Virus record (IMG/VR): IMGVR_UViG_3300018081_000011 | Span: 1 to 30,341 of that record | DNA length: 30,341 nt | Direction: 5' to 3' (one strand) | Source: a virus | In this document: positions 1-6,907 of the stretch, piece after piece | How positions within the stretch are numbered: the stretch's first letter is position 1 | How the letters are laid out: every line of letters starts with the position of its first letter | Program-made: the position numbers and the translations under genes | Notes under the pieces: model-generated | Told to the model about the DNA's origin: nothing | What the model saw: only the letters and a program-made list of their open reading frames with translations | Database searches by the model: none

Positions 1-1
1 C

Positions 2-421
2 GGCGGCGGCGGAGAGGTTGCGGGATCGGTATCGATCGGCGACGCGTCGGTCATCGAGGGCAACAACGGGACCAGGGTCGAGGTCTTCACGGTCACCCGG
101 TCGGACGGAACGCTGGCGTTCGACGTGCATTACGCCACCTCCAATGGAAGTGCCACTGTAGGCAACAAGGACTATTTTGCCGCCTCTGGAACGCTGCATT
201 TTGCGGCCGGCGACAATGTCGAGACAATCTCGGTCACGATCAGGGGCGACACCAAGGTCGAGCCGAACGAGACCTTCAACGTTGTTCTGTCCAATCCGAC
301 CAGCGGCGCCACCATCGCGGACGGCCAGGGCATCGGGACCATCGTCAACGATGACGGGCGCCATGCCCACGCAATCGCGCACATCGAGCACATCTTTGCG
401 GCGCATCACGAGATCGCCTAA
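2..421 (+). CDS. Calx-beta domain protein, C-terminal fragment (probably host)
   Basis: The reading frame is open from base 2 and ends in TAA at 419-421, so only the last ~139 residues are visible. They form one Calx-beta repeat: VIEGNNG near the start, YATSNGSATVGNKDY in the middle (YATxxGSAxxGxDY pattern), VEPNETFNVVLSNPTSGATI, and the closing GTIVNDD signature. Calx-beta repeats bind calcium and are common in large secreted adhesins and RTX-like proteins. The tail after the repeat is His/Ala-rich (HAHAIAHIEHIF). The start lies upstream of the window. It is likely a chromosomal gene next to the integration site; a phage surface protein is a less likely alternative. Confidence 0.8.
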   Translation, partial: GGGGEVAGSVSIGDASVIEGNNGTRVEVFTVTRSDGTLAFDVHYATSNGSATVGNKDYFAASGTLHFAAGDNVETISVTIRGDTKVEPNETFNVVLSNPTSGATIADGQGIGTIVNDDGRHAHAIAHIEHIFAAHHEIA

Positions 422-629
422 TCGCGCCAGGACCTGCCGATTTGTGTTGCTCCTACCGGCCCCTAGGGCCCTGCTTTGGCCGAAGCCTTTAGTTATACTA
501 GGGGTATTCATGTAGGCCATTGTGGGGCCCGGCTCATTTTTAGCTGTCAACATCTTTTGCCGCACATTGCTTTTATTGGTGGTGGGTGTATGTATTTGCC
601 GGTCATTTGTTGTTTTTACGGAGGGTTTG
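422..629. other. Junction region between host gene and prophage genes
   Basis: These 208 bases hold no convincing gene. The right half (about 535-620) is visibly richer in T than its surroundings. There is a short inverted repeat at 495-507 (ATAC-TAGGG-GTAT) and interrupted GGCCC/GGGCC arms around 456-474 and 524-532. The left attachment site and the promoter for the first prophage genes would be expected here, but neither can be fixed from this sequence alone. Confidence 0.45.
495..507. promoter_or_regulatory. Short inverted repeat, possible operator or -10 region
   Basis: ATAC and GTAT arms flank a G-rich centre (TAGGG). The left arm overlaps TATACT (494-499), a fair -10 match, but no good -35 is placed upstream. 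A G-tract between A/T-rich arms also recalls CsoR/RcnR-family operators, although no such regulator is seen nearby. This is only a candidate site. Confidence 0.2.
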
Positions 630-833
630 ATGGGTATTCGCGGTTCGCGGAAGGACAAGTTTTATAGTTTTAGGGTTGAGACCGATCTTGCGGAGCGGGT
701 AGCGCGCGCCGCGGAGGCCGAGCACCGGAGTCCGGCGAACTACATCCGGCATGTTCTGATGGAGCACCTGACGAGTTCCGAGGAGCGCTATAATCCCTCA
801 CCGATGGTCCGGTGCCTACTCCCGAAGGAATGA
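630..833 (+). CDS. Small ribbon-helix-helix-like protein
   Basis: This 67-residue basic protein opens MGIRGSRKDKFYSFRVETDL and continues AERVARAAEAEHRSPANYIRHVL. A short beta-like segment (FYSFRVE) followed by two helices, the second starting SPANYIR, is the layout of Arc/MetJ-type ribbon-helix-helix DNA-binding proteins. The open frame extends upstream, but ATG at 630 is preferred because a good ribosome site (ACGGAGGG, 618-625) precedes it. It is the first gene of a run of closely packed small genes leading to the nuclease and terminase. A role as transcription regulator or DNA-binding packaging accessory is inferred from the fold pattern only. The family call is tentative. Confidence 0.6.
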   Translation: MGIRGSRKDKFYSFRVETDLAERVARAAEAEHRSPANYIRHVLMEHLTSSEERYNPSPMVRCLLPKE

Positions 834-836
834 CCG

Positions 837-1040
837 ATGCTAGTGGGATCGTTACAGGTGGCCAACGGTCGGCTTTCAGTGTCGTCTCACCTGAGCGGCG
901 GTGTTTGTGTCGGCCTACTTGGGGCGAGCTTTGTGCTGTCGCCGCATGATGCGGTCGCCTTTGCCGAGGCTTTGCTGAAAGCCGCGGGTGTCGAGGTTTC
1001 GTTCGAGACGGGGTTTGGTCCGCTCCGGACGGATTTGTGA
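837..1040 (+). CDS. Small protein of unknown function
   Basis: A 67-residue protein not recognised from sequence. It starts with ATG at 837, three bases after the previous stop, and its own stop overlaps the next ATG (TGATG). The first half is glycine- and serine-rich with alternating hydrophobics (beta-like). It is followed by a helix-like stretch SPHDAVAFAEALLKAAG. There is no signal peptide, membrane helix or cysteine pair. The tight spacing argues that it is translated together with its neighbours. Function unknown. Confidence 0.55.
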   Translation: MLVGSLQVANGRLSVSSHLSGGVCVGLLGASFVLSPHDAVAFAEALLKAAGVEVSFETGFGPLRTDL

Positions 1041-1135
1041 TGTACCGCGGCATCTGTGGTGTGACGATGGCCGCTGGGGCGATGGCGGTCTTTATAATGG
1101 CTCTCGCCATACTGGCGATCTGGCAGGCACTCTGA
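1040..1135 (+). CDS. 31-residue single-helix membrane peptide
   Basis: This small open frame encodes MYRGICGVTMAAG followed by a hydrophobic run (AVFIMALAILAIW) and ends QAL. It begins on the stop of the upstream gene and its TGA overlaps the next ATG, so it fits exactly into a chain of overlapping start and stop codons. That perfect fit is the main reason to believe it is real. One membrane helix from about residue 10 to 29 is predicted by eye. The role is unknown; a holin-like or regulatory membrane peptide is possible but not shown. Confidence 0.5.
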   Translation: MYRGICGVTMAAGAMAVFIMALAILAIWQAL

Positions 1136-1380
1136 TGATCGATGACGAACGGCATCAGGCGGAGCGGATAGCGAACGCTTGGCTCGATTTCCAGATGAAC
1201 CCGTTGACGCAGATGGTTCCAGGCGATCCCGACTGCGATGCCTGCGTGCTGGCTCGCCAATACCTGCGCGCCTTGGATCGATTCAGGGCAGCGGTGCTGG
1301 CGATCCGACCGGCCGAGGAGGTCGACACCATGGGATGGACGACGAGTGGGCGCGGTGGCGGGCGGGTCGGGCCTCGATGA
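1135..1380 (+). CDS. Small protein of unknown function (81 aa)
   Basis: The ATG at 1135 overlaps the previous TGA and the stop at 1378-1380 overlaps the next ATG. The N-terminal two thirds look helical and soluble: MIDDERHQAERIANAWLDF, then a DPDCDACVLARQYLRALDRF segment with a C-x-x-C pair. The C-terminus is a Gly/Arg-rich tail (TSGRGGGRVGPR). The lone CxxC is not enough to claim a metal site. It sits two genes upstream of the HNH nuclease. No family recognised. A small terminase subunit would be expected nearby, but this protein has no visible helix-turn-helix. Confidence 0.55.
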   Translation: MIDDERHQAERIANAWLDFQMNPLTQMVPGDPDCDACVLARQYLRALDRFRAAVLAIRPAEEVDTMGWTTSGRGGGRVGPR

Positions 1381-1577
1381 ACGATCTAGAGATGTTTAAG
1401 GAAAATCTCGAACGCTACAACATTCCGTATCAGATCGTGCGGATGGGCAATTACGTGGAAATCCACATTCCGGATTACGAAACAACGGGTTTCTACTTTT
1501 ACAGTCTGCTGTGCTTCGATGGTGGGTCGTTGGTAAAAACCGGGCGCTGTGGTTCCAAAAAACAGGAGGTCGACTGA
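1377..1577 (+). CDS. Small protein of unknown function (66 aa)
   Basis: The start ATG at 1377 overlaps the upstream stop (ATGA), and its TGA at 1575-1577 overlaps the start of the nuclease gene. The sequence MNDLEMFKENLERYNIPYQI then VEIHIPDYETTGFYFYSLLCF suggests a short helix followed by beta strands. The end is basic (KTGRCGSKKQEVD). The open frame continues upstream, but the overlapping ATG is the natural start. Not recognised; the context suggests a phage accessory gene co-translated with the nuclease. Confidence 0.55.
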   Translation: MNDLEMFKENLERYNIPYQIVRMGNYVEIHIPDYETTGFYFYSLLCFDGGSLVKTGRCGSKKQEVD

Positions 1578-2179
1578 TGGTTGGTTCCGACCATGATCTG
1601 GACGAGGAGTGGTCGTCCTGGCGGCGCGAGTTCTACGAGTACAGCGAGGATCGCGAACGGCGGGAACGGCGGGAACAGCGGCGCTTGTGGCGGGTCGCCA
1701 TTCTTCTGGGGATGGGCTTCTACCTTCTCCTGATGGTGGCCGCGGCCTGGTCGGCCGATCTATCGGTCCCCGACCCGACGATTACGCCGGGCGTGGTGGC
1801 TTGCACGTCCAAGGAGGCCGTTTGTAATACTAAATGGGGCAAAGACAAAAGGCATGTAACCGCAGGTATGAAACGCGAGGTCTTCGCTCTCTACGGACTG
1901 AGCGGCAACGACGACAAATCATGCAGGCTTGACCGCCACGGGCGCCGCTTTGAGATCGATCACGCGGTCAGCCGGGAACTTTGCGGTGCGGATGCGGTCA
2001 AGAACCTGTGGCCGCAATGTTACAGCGGAAAGTGGAATGCGGTGATGAAAGACCGGCTGGAGAACCGGCTGCATCGCGAGGTATGTCGCGGAGCGATATC
2101 GCTCGAGGCGGCGCAGCGCGAGATATCTTTGGAGGACTGGCGGGTCGCGTACCGCAAGTATTTTGGAGAACAGCGATGA
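1577..2179 (+). CDS. Membrane-anchored HNH endonuclease
   Basis: A 200-residue protein with a charged N-terminal stretch (DRERRERREQRR, residues 26-37), one membrane helix at about 39-57, and a C-terminal nuclease domain. The core is FEIDHAVSREL (D128, H129), KNLWPQCYSGKWN (N143) and KDRLENRLH (K158, D159, N163, H166). This matches a bacterial and phage HNH family with the pattern IDHLxPLELGG...NLWPQ...KDRLEN. A ribosome site (ACAGGAGG, 1562-1569) precedes ATG 1577. HNH proteins next to terminase genes often help cut DNA during packaging. Here the membrane helix would place the domain at, or beyond, the inner membrane, and relatives of this family are often exported. Whether it serves packaging or acts in the periplasm is open. 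Confidence 0.8.
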   Translation: MVGSDHDLDEEWSSWRREFYEYSEDRERRERREQRRLWRVAILLGMGFYLLLMVAAAWSADLSVPDPTITPGVVACTSKEAVCNTKWGKDKRHVTAGMKREVFALYGLSGNDDKSCRLDRHGRRFEIDHAVSRELCGADAVKNLWPQCYSGKWNAVMKDRLENRLHREVCRGAISLEAAQREISLEDWRVAYRKYFGEQR

Positions 2180-3759
2180 CGCCCCGCCCCGCCATTGACC
2201 TCCGCGACGTTGCGCCGCCCACGGACCAGGTCGCTCAGAAGTACGACGAGCACGGCCGCCCGATCTACACGTTCGACTACCCGCAGCTTGTACGGTTCAT
2301 GCGCTCGACGGCGCCGGTGCAGGTCATCCAGGGGCCGGTCGGGTCGGGCAAGTCGAAGGCCTGCAACCTCAAGGCTTGGATGATTGCCGCGTCTCAGCGG
2401 CCCGGAGCCGATGGGATGCGCCATACCCGTGGCGCCGTAATTCGTAACACCTACGGCGAATTGATCAGCACCACCATGAGGACGTGGCGCGACACGTTCC
2501 CGGAGCACTTGTATGGGAATATCGTCATGTCCAAGCCGGCGCGGCAGATCATGCGGCCGCGCGGCACCGACGTTGACTGCGAGGTCGATTTCATCGCGAT
2601 GGACAAGGAGGACGATGTCAAGAAGCTGATGTCGAGCGAATACACCTGGGTCTACATCAACGAATTGCAGTTCATCCCGAAAAGCATCTTCGATGAGGTG
2701 CAGAGCCGAGTGGAGATGGGTCGCTATCCGGCGATGAAGGACGGGGGCCCGACCTGGCACGGCCTCTGGTGTGACATGAACGCGCCGTCCGACGACCATT
2801 TCATCGCAGTGATGACGGGGCAGACCGAGTTTCCGGAAGGCATGTCGGAGTACGACCGGCTCGCGATGACGTGGCCGGCGGAATGGGACTTCATCATGCA
2901 GCCGCCGGGGCTGCTCGACATCATGGGGCCGGACGGGAAGCCCACGGGTCAGTACCGGATGAACCCGGCCGCGGAGAACATCAAGTATCTCGCCAAAGAT
3001 GCGTACTTGAAGATGATCCGCGGGAAGCTGCTTCCATTTATCAAGACGCGGGTGCTGAACCAGATCGCGCTCGTGATCGACGGCGATCCGGTATGGCCGT
3101 GGTTCAAGCGCGAGACATACGTTGCCGGCAAGGCGATCGAGCCCGTCAAAGGGCACGATATCTGGGTCGCGGCCGACTTCGGGCGCAAACCGGCGGCCCT
3201 GTTCGGGCAGTTCATCAACAACCGCGTCATCATCATCGATGAAATGCAGCAGTTCAACATGGGCGCCGTGACGTTCGCGCCGATGGTGAAAGCGAAGCTT
3301 TCCCAGAAGTACCCAAGCTTCAATTTCCGCGTCTGCGGCGATCCCAAGGGCGCCGACAGGACACAGAACGACGACCGCTCGGCCTATGACGTTTGGGCCT
3401 CGATCGGGATGAAAGTGACGCCCGCGCCGATCAAGCAGAACCTCCTTCAGCCGCGCATCGAGGCGGTCGAGCACCTCGGCGCCTCGATGTACGACGGCAA
3501 GCCGCGGCTCATGATCAGCCCGACGTGCCGGACCCTGATCGTCGGCATGGAAGGCCGCTACTGCTACGAGAAGAGGGCCAATTCCGAGGGGACCCGTACC
3601 GAGCCGAAGGACAACAACTACACCCATCTGTGCGACTGCCTGCAATACCTCGTCTTGACCATGGGCGAGGGCCGCCGGATGATCGGGTTGACGCCAACCG
3701 GCGATTTGCGCCCGGCGCGGGTGTGGCGACCGAAGACGATGCGTAGGAACGTTGGATGA
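2176..3759 (+). CDS. terL: Terminase large subunit
   Basis: A 527-residue packaging motor. The Walker A loop GPVGSGKS is at residues 53-60. A Walker B-like strand with acidic end, YTWVYINEL, is at 156-164 (E163 probably catalytic). The C-terminal RNase H-like nuclease shows WVAADFGRKPAAL (D334) and VIIIDEMQQF (D355), with the late acidic motif THLCDCLQYL (D487). ATG 2176 overlaps the nuclease-gene stop (ATGA); the open frame upstream is just the overlapping gene. It pumps DNA into the procapsid through the portal encoded downstream and cuts concatemers. The length fits podovirus terminases. No small subunit is recognised next to it. Confidence 0.93.
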   Translation: MTPRPAIDLRDVAPPTDQVAQKYDEHGRPIYTFDYPQLVRFMRSTAPVQVIQGPVGSGKSKACNLKAWMIAASQRPGADGMRHTRGAVIRNTYGELISTTMRTWRDTFPEHLYGNIVMSKPARQIMRPRGTDVDCEVDFIAMDKEDDVKKLMSSEYTWVYINELQFIPKSIFDEVQSRVEMGRYPAMKDGGPTWHGLWCDMNAPSDDHFIAVMTGQTEFPEGMSEYDRLAMTWPAEWDFIMQPPGLLDIMGPDGKPTGQYRMNPAAENIKYLAKDAYLKMIRGKLLPFIKTRVLNQIALVIDGDPVWPWFKRETYVAGKAIEPVKGHDIWVAADFGRKPAALFGQFINNRVIIIDEMQQFNMGAVTFAPMVKAKLSQKYPSFNFRVCGDPKGADRTQNDDRSAYDVWASIGMKVTPAPIKQNLLQPRIEAVEHLGASMYDGKPRLMISPTCRTLIVGMEGRYCYEKRANSEGTRTEPKDNNYTHLCDCLQYLVLTMGEGRRMIGLTPTGDLRPARVWRPKTMRRNVG

Positions 3760-3869
3760 CGTGGATCGCCCCCCCGATGAAGGCAAGTTACGACAACACC
3801 TATGTCGCCGAATTCTCCGATCTCCCGGAAATAAGATTTCGCGAGCCAGCCGTTCAGGAGGAATGTGGG

Positions 3870-4082
3870 ATGACAGTGACCCAGCTCAAAACCGTCAACG
3901 AGGACGTAGTGCTCAGACTTGAACAAGCCATTGAGCGCGCCAGGGCCGGTAAAACCGTTGGGGTTGCGATTGCGGAGGTTCTTAACGACGGAGGTATCAC
4001 CAGGTCGTGGTCGTGGTGCGACCCGGTTGGCCCGTTGATAGGCGCGGTCGCGCTTCTACAGCACGACTTGACCTCGGATTGA
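3870..4082 (+). CDS. Small phage protein of unknown function (70 aa)
   Basis: The frame is open from ATG 3756, which overlaps the terminase stop. ATG 3870 is preferred because it follows a strong ribosome site (CAGGAGGA, 3855-3862). If 3756 is used the protein has 108 residues. The core MTVTQLKTVNEDVVLRLEQA is followed by IERARAGKTVGVAIAEVLND. A helix ending in ARAGKTVGVAIAEV is a recurrent pattern in short proteins of temperate proteobacterial phages, whose role is not known. No membrane helix, cysteine pair or catalytic motif is visible. Confidence 0.55.
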   Translation: MTVTQLKTVNEDVVLRLEQAIERARAGKTVGVAIAEVLNDGGITRSWSWCDPVGPLIGAVALLQHDLTSD

Positions 4083-4083
4083 G

Positions 4084-4099
4084 ATGATCACCGCCATCA
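4084..4099 (+). repeat. 16-bp direct repeat, copy 1
   Basis: ATGATCACCGCCATCA occurs here and again at 4253-4268. This copy opens a short frame that stops after ten codons (MITAIRRTMG). The second copy begins a 162-codon gene with the same first five residues. The two copies bracket the small membrane-protein gene at 4113-4256. Confidence 0.8.
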
Positions 4100-4112
4100 G
4101 GAGGACCATGGG

Positions 4113-4256
4113 ATGAGAGATACACAGCGACCGTGGCCATGGGAGATACCGCTTCGGTTTTGGTTCACCGGGCGTGCTCTGCCATACGCCATCATCAATC
4201 TTTCTTTGTGGTTCGCCATTCTGGCAGGCGGGATGATGCTATTTCTCCTGCCATGA
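4113..4256 (+). CDS. 47-residue membrane protein
   Basis: ATG 4113 follows the ribosome site CAGGAGGA (4098-4105). The product starts MRDTQRPWPWEIPLRFWFTG, a Trp/Arg-rich region likely to lie at the membrane surface. One hydrophobic helix follows (IINLSLWFAILAGGMMLFLL). Its TGA (4254-4256) overlaps the ATG of the next gene. Size and layout would suit a small holin-like or accessory membrane peptide, but it is far from the lysis genes, so function remains unknown. It lies between two copies of a 16-bp repeat, which suggests it was added by a local duplication or insertion. Confidence 0.6.
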   Translation: MRDTQRPWPWEIPLRFWFTGRALPYAIINLSLWFAILAGGMMLFLLP

Positions 4257-4268
4257 TCACCGCCATCA
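4253..4268 (+). repeat. 16-bp direct repeat, copy 2
   Basis: Same 16 bases as 4084-4099. In this copy the ATG is the start codon of the 162-residue protein and overlaps the upstream TGA. Confidence 0.8.
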
Positions 4269-4741
4269 CCGGCCCGTTGATCGTGCAGCCGGAATGCTGG
4301 CAGGTCGTCTTTTCACGTGAAACGACGAATCCGTGGATTCGGCGGTTCGTCCCCGGCGAGTTCAAGCACGTCTCGGCCTATGCCTACGTGCCATTTCTGC
4401 ACGTATGGGCGTTCTTCGATCCACATATTGCCGGGACCGACATCATCCTGGCCGCCGAAGGTGATCCGGCCTTGGCGATGATCTCCTCACGCATAAAGAA
4501 TGCCGCGGTTGTTAGTGTTAGGCGTCACTCGCATAAAGTGGGTAAACTAGATTCCTCTGAACGCCGTTCCAGGTCAATTGGTTTGCCTCTCCTCGGGTAT
4601 TGCGTCCCGTCCGTCCGCCGGCTCGTCGGGGTTTCCGGCGGTGCGTTTACTCCGTCAGGTTTTTTCAAAGAATGCGTGGCCTATGGCGGCATCCCGCTCG
4701 CCGAGGCCATCGATGGGCGCGCCGGAATACAGTCAGCCTAG
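4253..4741 (+). CDS. Conserved-looking phage protein between terminase and portal
   Basis: A 162-residue protein starting MITAITGPLIVQPECWQVVF. The middle is rich in aromatic residues (SAYAYVPFLHVWAFFDPH), followed by basic residues (VVSVRRHSHKVGKL). The end has a CVPSVRRLVGV segment and TPSGFFKECVAYGG. C-x-x-V-[KR]-R-L-x-G followed by TPxxLFxxL recalls short proteins found next to terminase and portal genes in alphaproteobacterial phages, but I cannot name a family or activity. The start is set by the ATG overlapping the preceding stop. The 3' end overlaps the next gene by 29 bases. Confidence 0.6.
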   Translation: MITAITGPLIVQPECWQVVFSRETTNPWIRRFVPGEFKHVSAYAYVPFLHVWAFFDPHIAGTDIILAAEGDPALAMISSRIKNAAVVSVRRHSHKVGKLDSSERRSRSIGLPLLGYCVPSVRRLVGVSGGAFTPSGFFKECVAYGGIPLAEAIDGRAGIQSA

Positions 4742-4940
4742 TATCGACCCGATGCTGTCGCCGCTGATGGCGCAAGGTCAGCAGCAGGACATCGCGGCAA
4801 TGCAGGAGAACCTGCGCGGGGACACCGCCTCGCTGCTCGCGCGCTACGGCGCGCAGCTCGTCTCGGCGCAAAACCCGGTTCCGCTCGCCGCCGGGCCCCT
4901 CGGCAAGAAGACCGCCACCTATGGCGAGAAGGTCGCGTAG
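4713..4940 (+). CDS. Small protein before portal (75 aa)
   Basis: The sequence MGAPEYSQPSIDPMLSPLMA, then QQQDIAAMQENLRGDTASLLARYGAQLV, gives a disordered start and one long helix. The C-terminus is basic (GKKTATYGEKVA). The ATG at 4713 is chosen because sequence upstream in this frame is Ser/Arg-rich and overlaps the previous gene. ATG 4683 is an alternative that adds ten residues. The stop abuts the portal ATG. A head-completion or portal-associated role is possible from position only. Confidence 0.55.
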   Translation: MGAPEYSQPSIDPMLSPLMAQGQQQDIAAMQENLRGDTASLLARYGAQLVSAQNPVPLAAGPLGKKTATYGEKVA

Positions 4941-6545
4941 ATGGCGGAGAGCAATCTCGAAGAAGAAGCCTGCAACCGCCTCAAGGCGGCGAAACGGCAG
5001 AAGAACTATCGGATCAAGGAATATCGAGAGTGCTATTTCCTGGCCGCCCCTAGTCGGGACCGGACATTGACCTCTGGCGCCCCGCCCGCGCGCGGTCCCG
5101 AACTCGATTACTCCGAATGTTATACCGATCTCGCCACGATCGCGGTAGACGATTTTGTTACAGAGTTGTTCAACACGTTCATGCCGCCGGAACAAAAGTG
5201 GTGCGAACGTGGCCCCGGCATCGGAATTCCCGACGAAGTCTTCAATTCCGTCAAGGATCAGGTCGCCCGCGAAGACGATCTGATCTTCAAGGCGATGAAG
5301 GCATCGAATCTCTATGCCGTCATCCCGATGATGGCGACACCCGACCTCGCAATAGCCGGCTGCGGCCTCTGGATCGACCAATCGCGCGCCTACGAGCCGA
5401 TCAAGGCCATGGCCGTCCCGATGCGGGAGATCGAAGTCAATCTCGGGCCAGATGGCGAGGTCGATGACAAGTTCATCGTCCGCTATGTGCGCAATTGCCA
5501 CGTCCGCAGCGTGCTCGGCAAGGAGCTATCCGGAAGGATTCCGTCCGATGTAGCTGTAGCCATCGACGGCAAGGACAAGGGCGACAAGTCCACCGAAGTG
5601 ACCTGGGGCTACTGGCGCCTGTGGGAGCGCGAGGATGGTGTCGTCTACCGATACGTCGTGCTGGTAGGCGACAAACTCATTCACCAGGAGGAATTGGTCG
5701 GCGAGGGCGCCTGCCCGTTCATCTTCATGCGCTTCAAGGCCACCGCCGATTGGCCGTGGGCGGTCGGGCCACTGATGCAGGGTTTGCCGACGTTGCGCCA
5801 GATTGACGAATGGGAGAGGGTAATTCCGGAAGCGATCGAGCGGTATGTTGCCAGTCCGCTCACATTCCCAGACGACAGCTTCGCCAACATTCCTGAAGAT
5901 GGTTTCGAGCCCAATGGGGCATACGCGATCCGGACAGGGTCGGAGAATGCCGTCAAGCGCATCTATGACCAACCGCCGCCCGATCCCGCGCTCGGGGACC
6001 TCGACCGCAAGGAACATCGGCTAAGAAAAATCTTCTACATCGACCACCCGGAGCAGAGCGGCGACACGCCGCCGACGCTCGGCCAATGGCTTGATGAACT
6101 GGCCCGCGCCCAACGCCGAATCGGGACGCCGGGTCAGCCGTTCTGGCGTGAGGGGCCGCGCGCCATTTTCCTCAGATTCAAATACCTGCTTGCGAAGTCC
6201 GGGTCGGTCAACCAACTCGAAGACAAGGAAGGGCGGGCGATCGCTACGCTGCCGTACAACCCCGCACAGCGGGCGGCCGAGCAGCAGGAGATCGCGACCG
6301 CGTTCCAATGCGCCCAGGCGCTGGCGCAGATGTTCCCGGAGGAATGGCGCGTCTGGATCGACGGCAAAGGCACGATGGAAGCTATCATCGAAAAGATGCG
6401 CACCGCCGGATTGCTCAAGATGCGATCCGAGCAGGATGTCAAGGCCGCGCTCGGCCAGATAACGCAATTGCTCGGCCAGGGGGGCCTTCGGCAACAGGCC
6501 GGCGCCCCCGTTCCCGAAGGCGCTGGAGCACCGGCCGCGGCATGA
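4941..6545 (+). CDS. Portal (head-to-tail connector), T7 gp8-like
   Basis: A 534-residue protein matching the podovirus head-tail connecting family (T7 gp8 type). It starts with a helical region NLEEEACNRLKAAKRQKNYR, then AVDDFVTELFNTFMPPEQKW (the xxLTPPxxxWF-like signature), a domain with ATPDLAIAGCGLWIDQ, and YGAxx-like strands GAYAIRTGSENAVKRIY in the clip/stem region. The C-terminus is Gln/Gly/Ala/Pro-rich. Twelve copies would form the ring at the capsid vertex through which terminase pumps DNA and onto which the gp11-like protein docks. ATG 4941 directly follows the previous TAG. Length agrees with the family (about 500-560). Confidence 0.9.
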   Translation: MAESNLEEEACNRLKAAKRQKNYRIKEYRECYFLAAPSRDRTLTSGAPPARGPELDYSECYTDLATIAVDDFVTELFNTFMPPEQKWCERGPGIGIPDEVFNSVKDQVAREDDLIFKAMKASNLYAVIPMMATPDLAIAGCGLWIDQSRAYEPIKAMAVPMREIEVNLGPDGEVDDKFIVRYVRNCHVRSVLGKELSGRIPSDVAVAIDGKDKGDKSTEVTWGYWRLWEREDGVVYRYVVLVGDKLIHQEELVGEGACPFIFMRFKATADWPWAVGPLMQGLPTLRQIDEWERVIPEAIERYVASPLTFPDDSFANIPEDGFEPNGAYAIRTGSENAVKRIYDQPPPDPALGDLDRKEHRLRKIFYIDHPEQSGDTPPTLGQWLDELARAQRRIGTPGQPFWREGPRAIFLRFKYLLAKSGSVNQLEDKEGRAIATLPYNPAQRAAEQQEIATAFQCAQALAQMFPEEWRVWIDGKGTMEAIIEKMRTAGLLKMRSEQDVKAALGQITQLLGQGGLRQQAGAPVPEGAGAPAAA

Positions 6546-6907
6546 TGGCGGACCTCTCGATCTCCGACGACGATGTCGTGAAGTCCTTGGACGCAATCGC
6601 GCGAACGCCCGCGGGATATGCCTTTTATTGCGGATTGCACAAGACCGCACTGACGTTGCCCGAAGGCAACGATCCAACGGAGAGTGCGTTGAGAGTTAAT
6701 TTTGCGCGGCGCAAGCTCGCGCTCGAATTGATGAGCAAGATGGCTAAAGGAATTGACGAAAGTCATGGCCGAAACGATCCCGACGACAAGTTCAGTGCCC
6801 GCCCCGTCGTCTTCCGCCCCCGCGAGCCCGTCGCCGTCTCCAAGCCCGCCAGTACAGCCGAGCGCGCCAACTTCGGATTCCACGACGACACAGGCAGCAC
6901 CGGCTAG
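6542..6907 (+). CDS. Small post-portal protein, possibly Bbp19-like
   Basis: A 121-residue protein starting MMADLSISDDDVVKSLDAIA. The central region RTPAGYAFYCGLHKTALTLP followed by ALRVNFARRKLALELMSKM resembles the short Bbp19-like family that usually sits between portal and scaffold/capsid genes: a TPAGRxxLxxLL helix, a variable turn, then an xFxEGRRxLGLxLL helix. The second half is Pro/Ser-rich and overlaps the next gene by 143 bases in another frame. The ATG overlaps the portal stop. The family call is tentative. Confidence 0.6.
   Translation: MMADLSISDDDVVKSLDAIARTPAGYAFYCGLHKTALTLPEGNDPTESALRVNFARRKLALELMSKMAKGIDESHGRNDPDDKFSARPVVFRPREPVAVSKPASTAERANFGFHDDTGSTG

Noticed and set aside
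670-1260. 196-codon minus-strand frame across the first small genes
   Set aside because: Pro/Arg/Ser-rich product typical of antisense frames; the plus-strand genes form a perfect chain of overlapping starts and stops.
2020-3786. 588-codon open frame on the minus strand across the terminase gene
   Set aside because: It is the antisense shadow of a GC-rich gene: composition is Arg/His/Asp-rich with no motif, while the plus strand has clear ATPase and nuclease motifs.
4665-5501. 278-codon minus-strand frame over the portal start
   Set aside because: Antisense to the portal gene and to its neighbour; no ribosome site and no motif.
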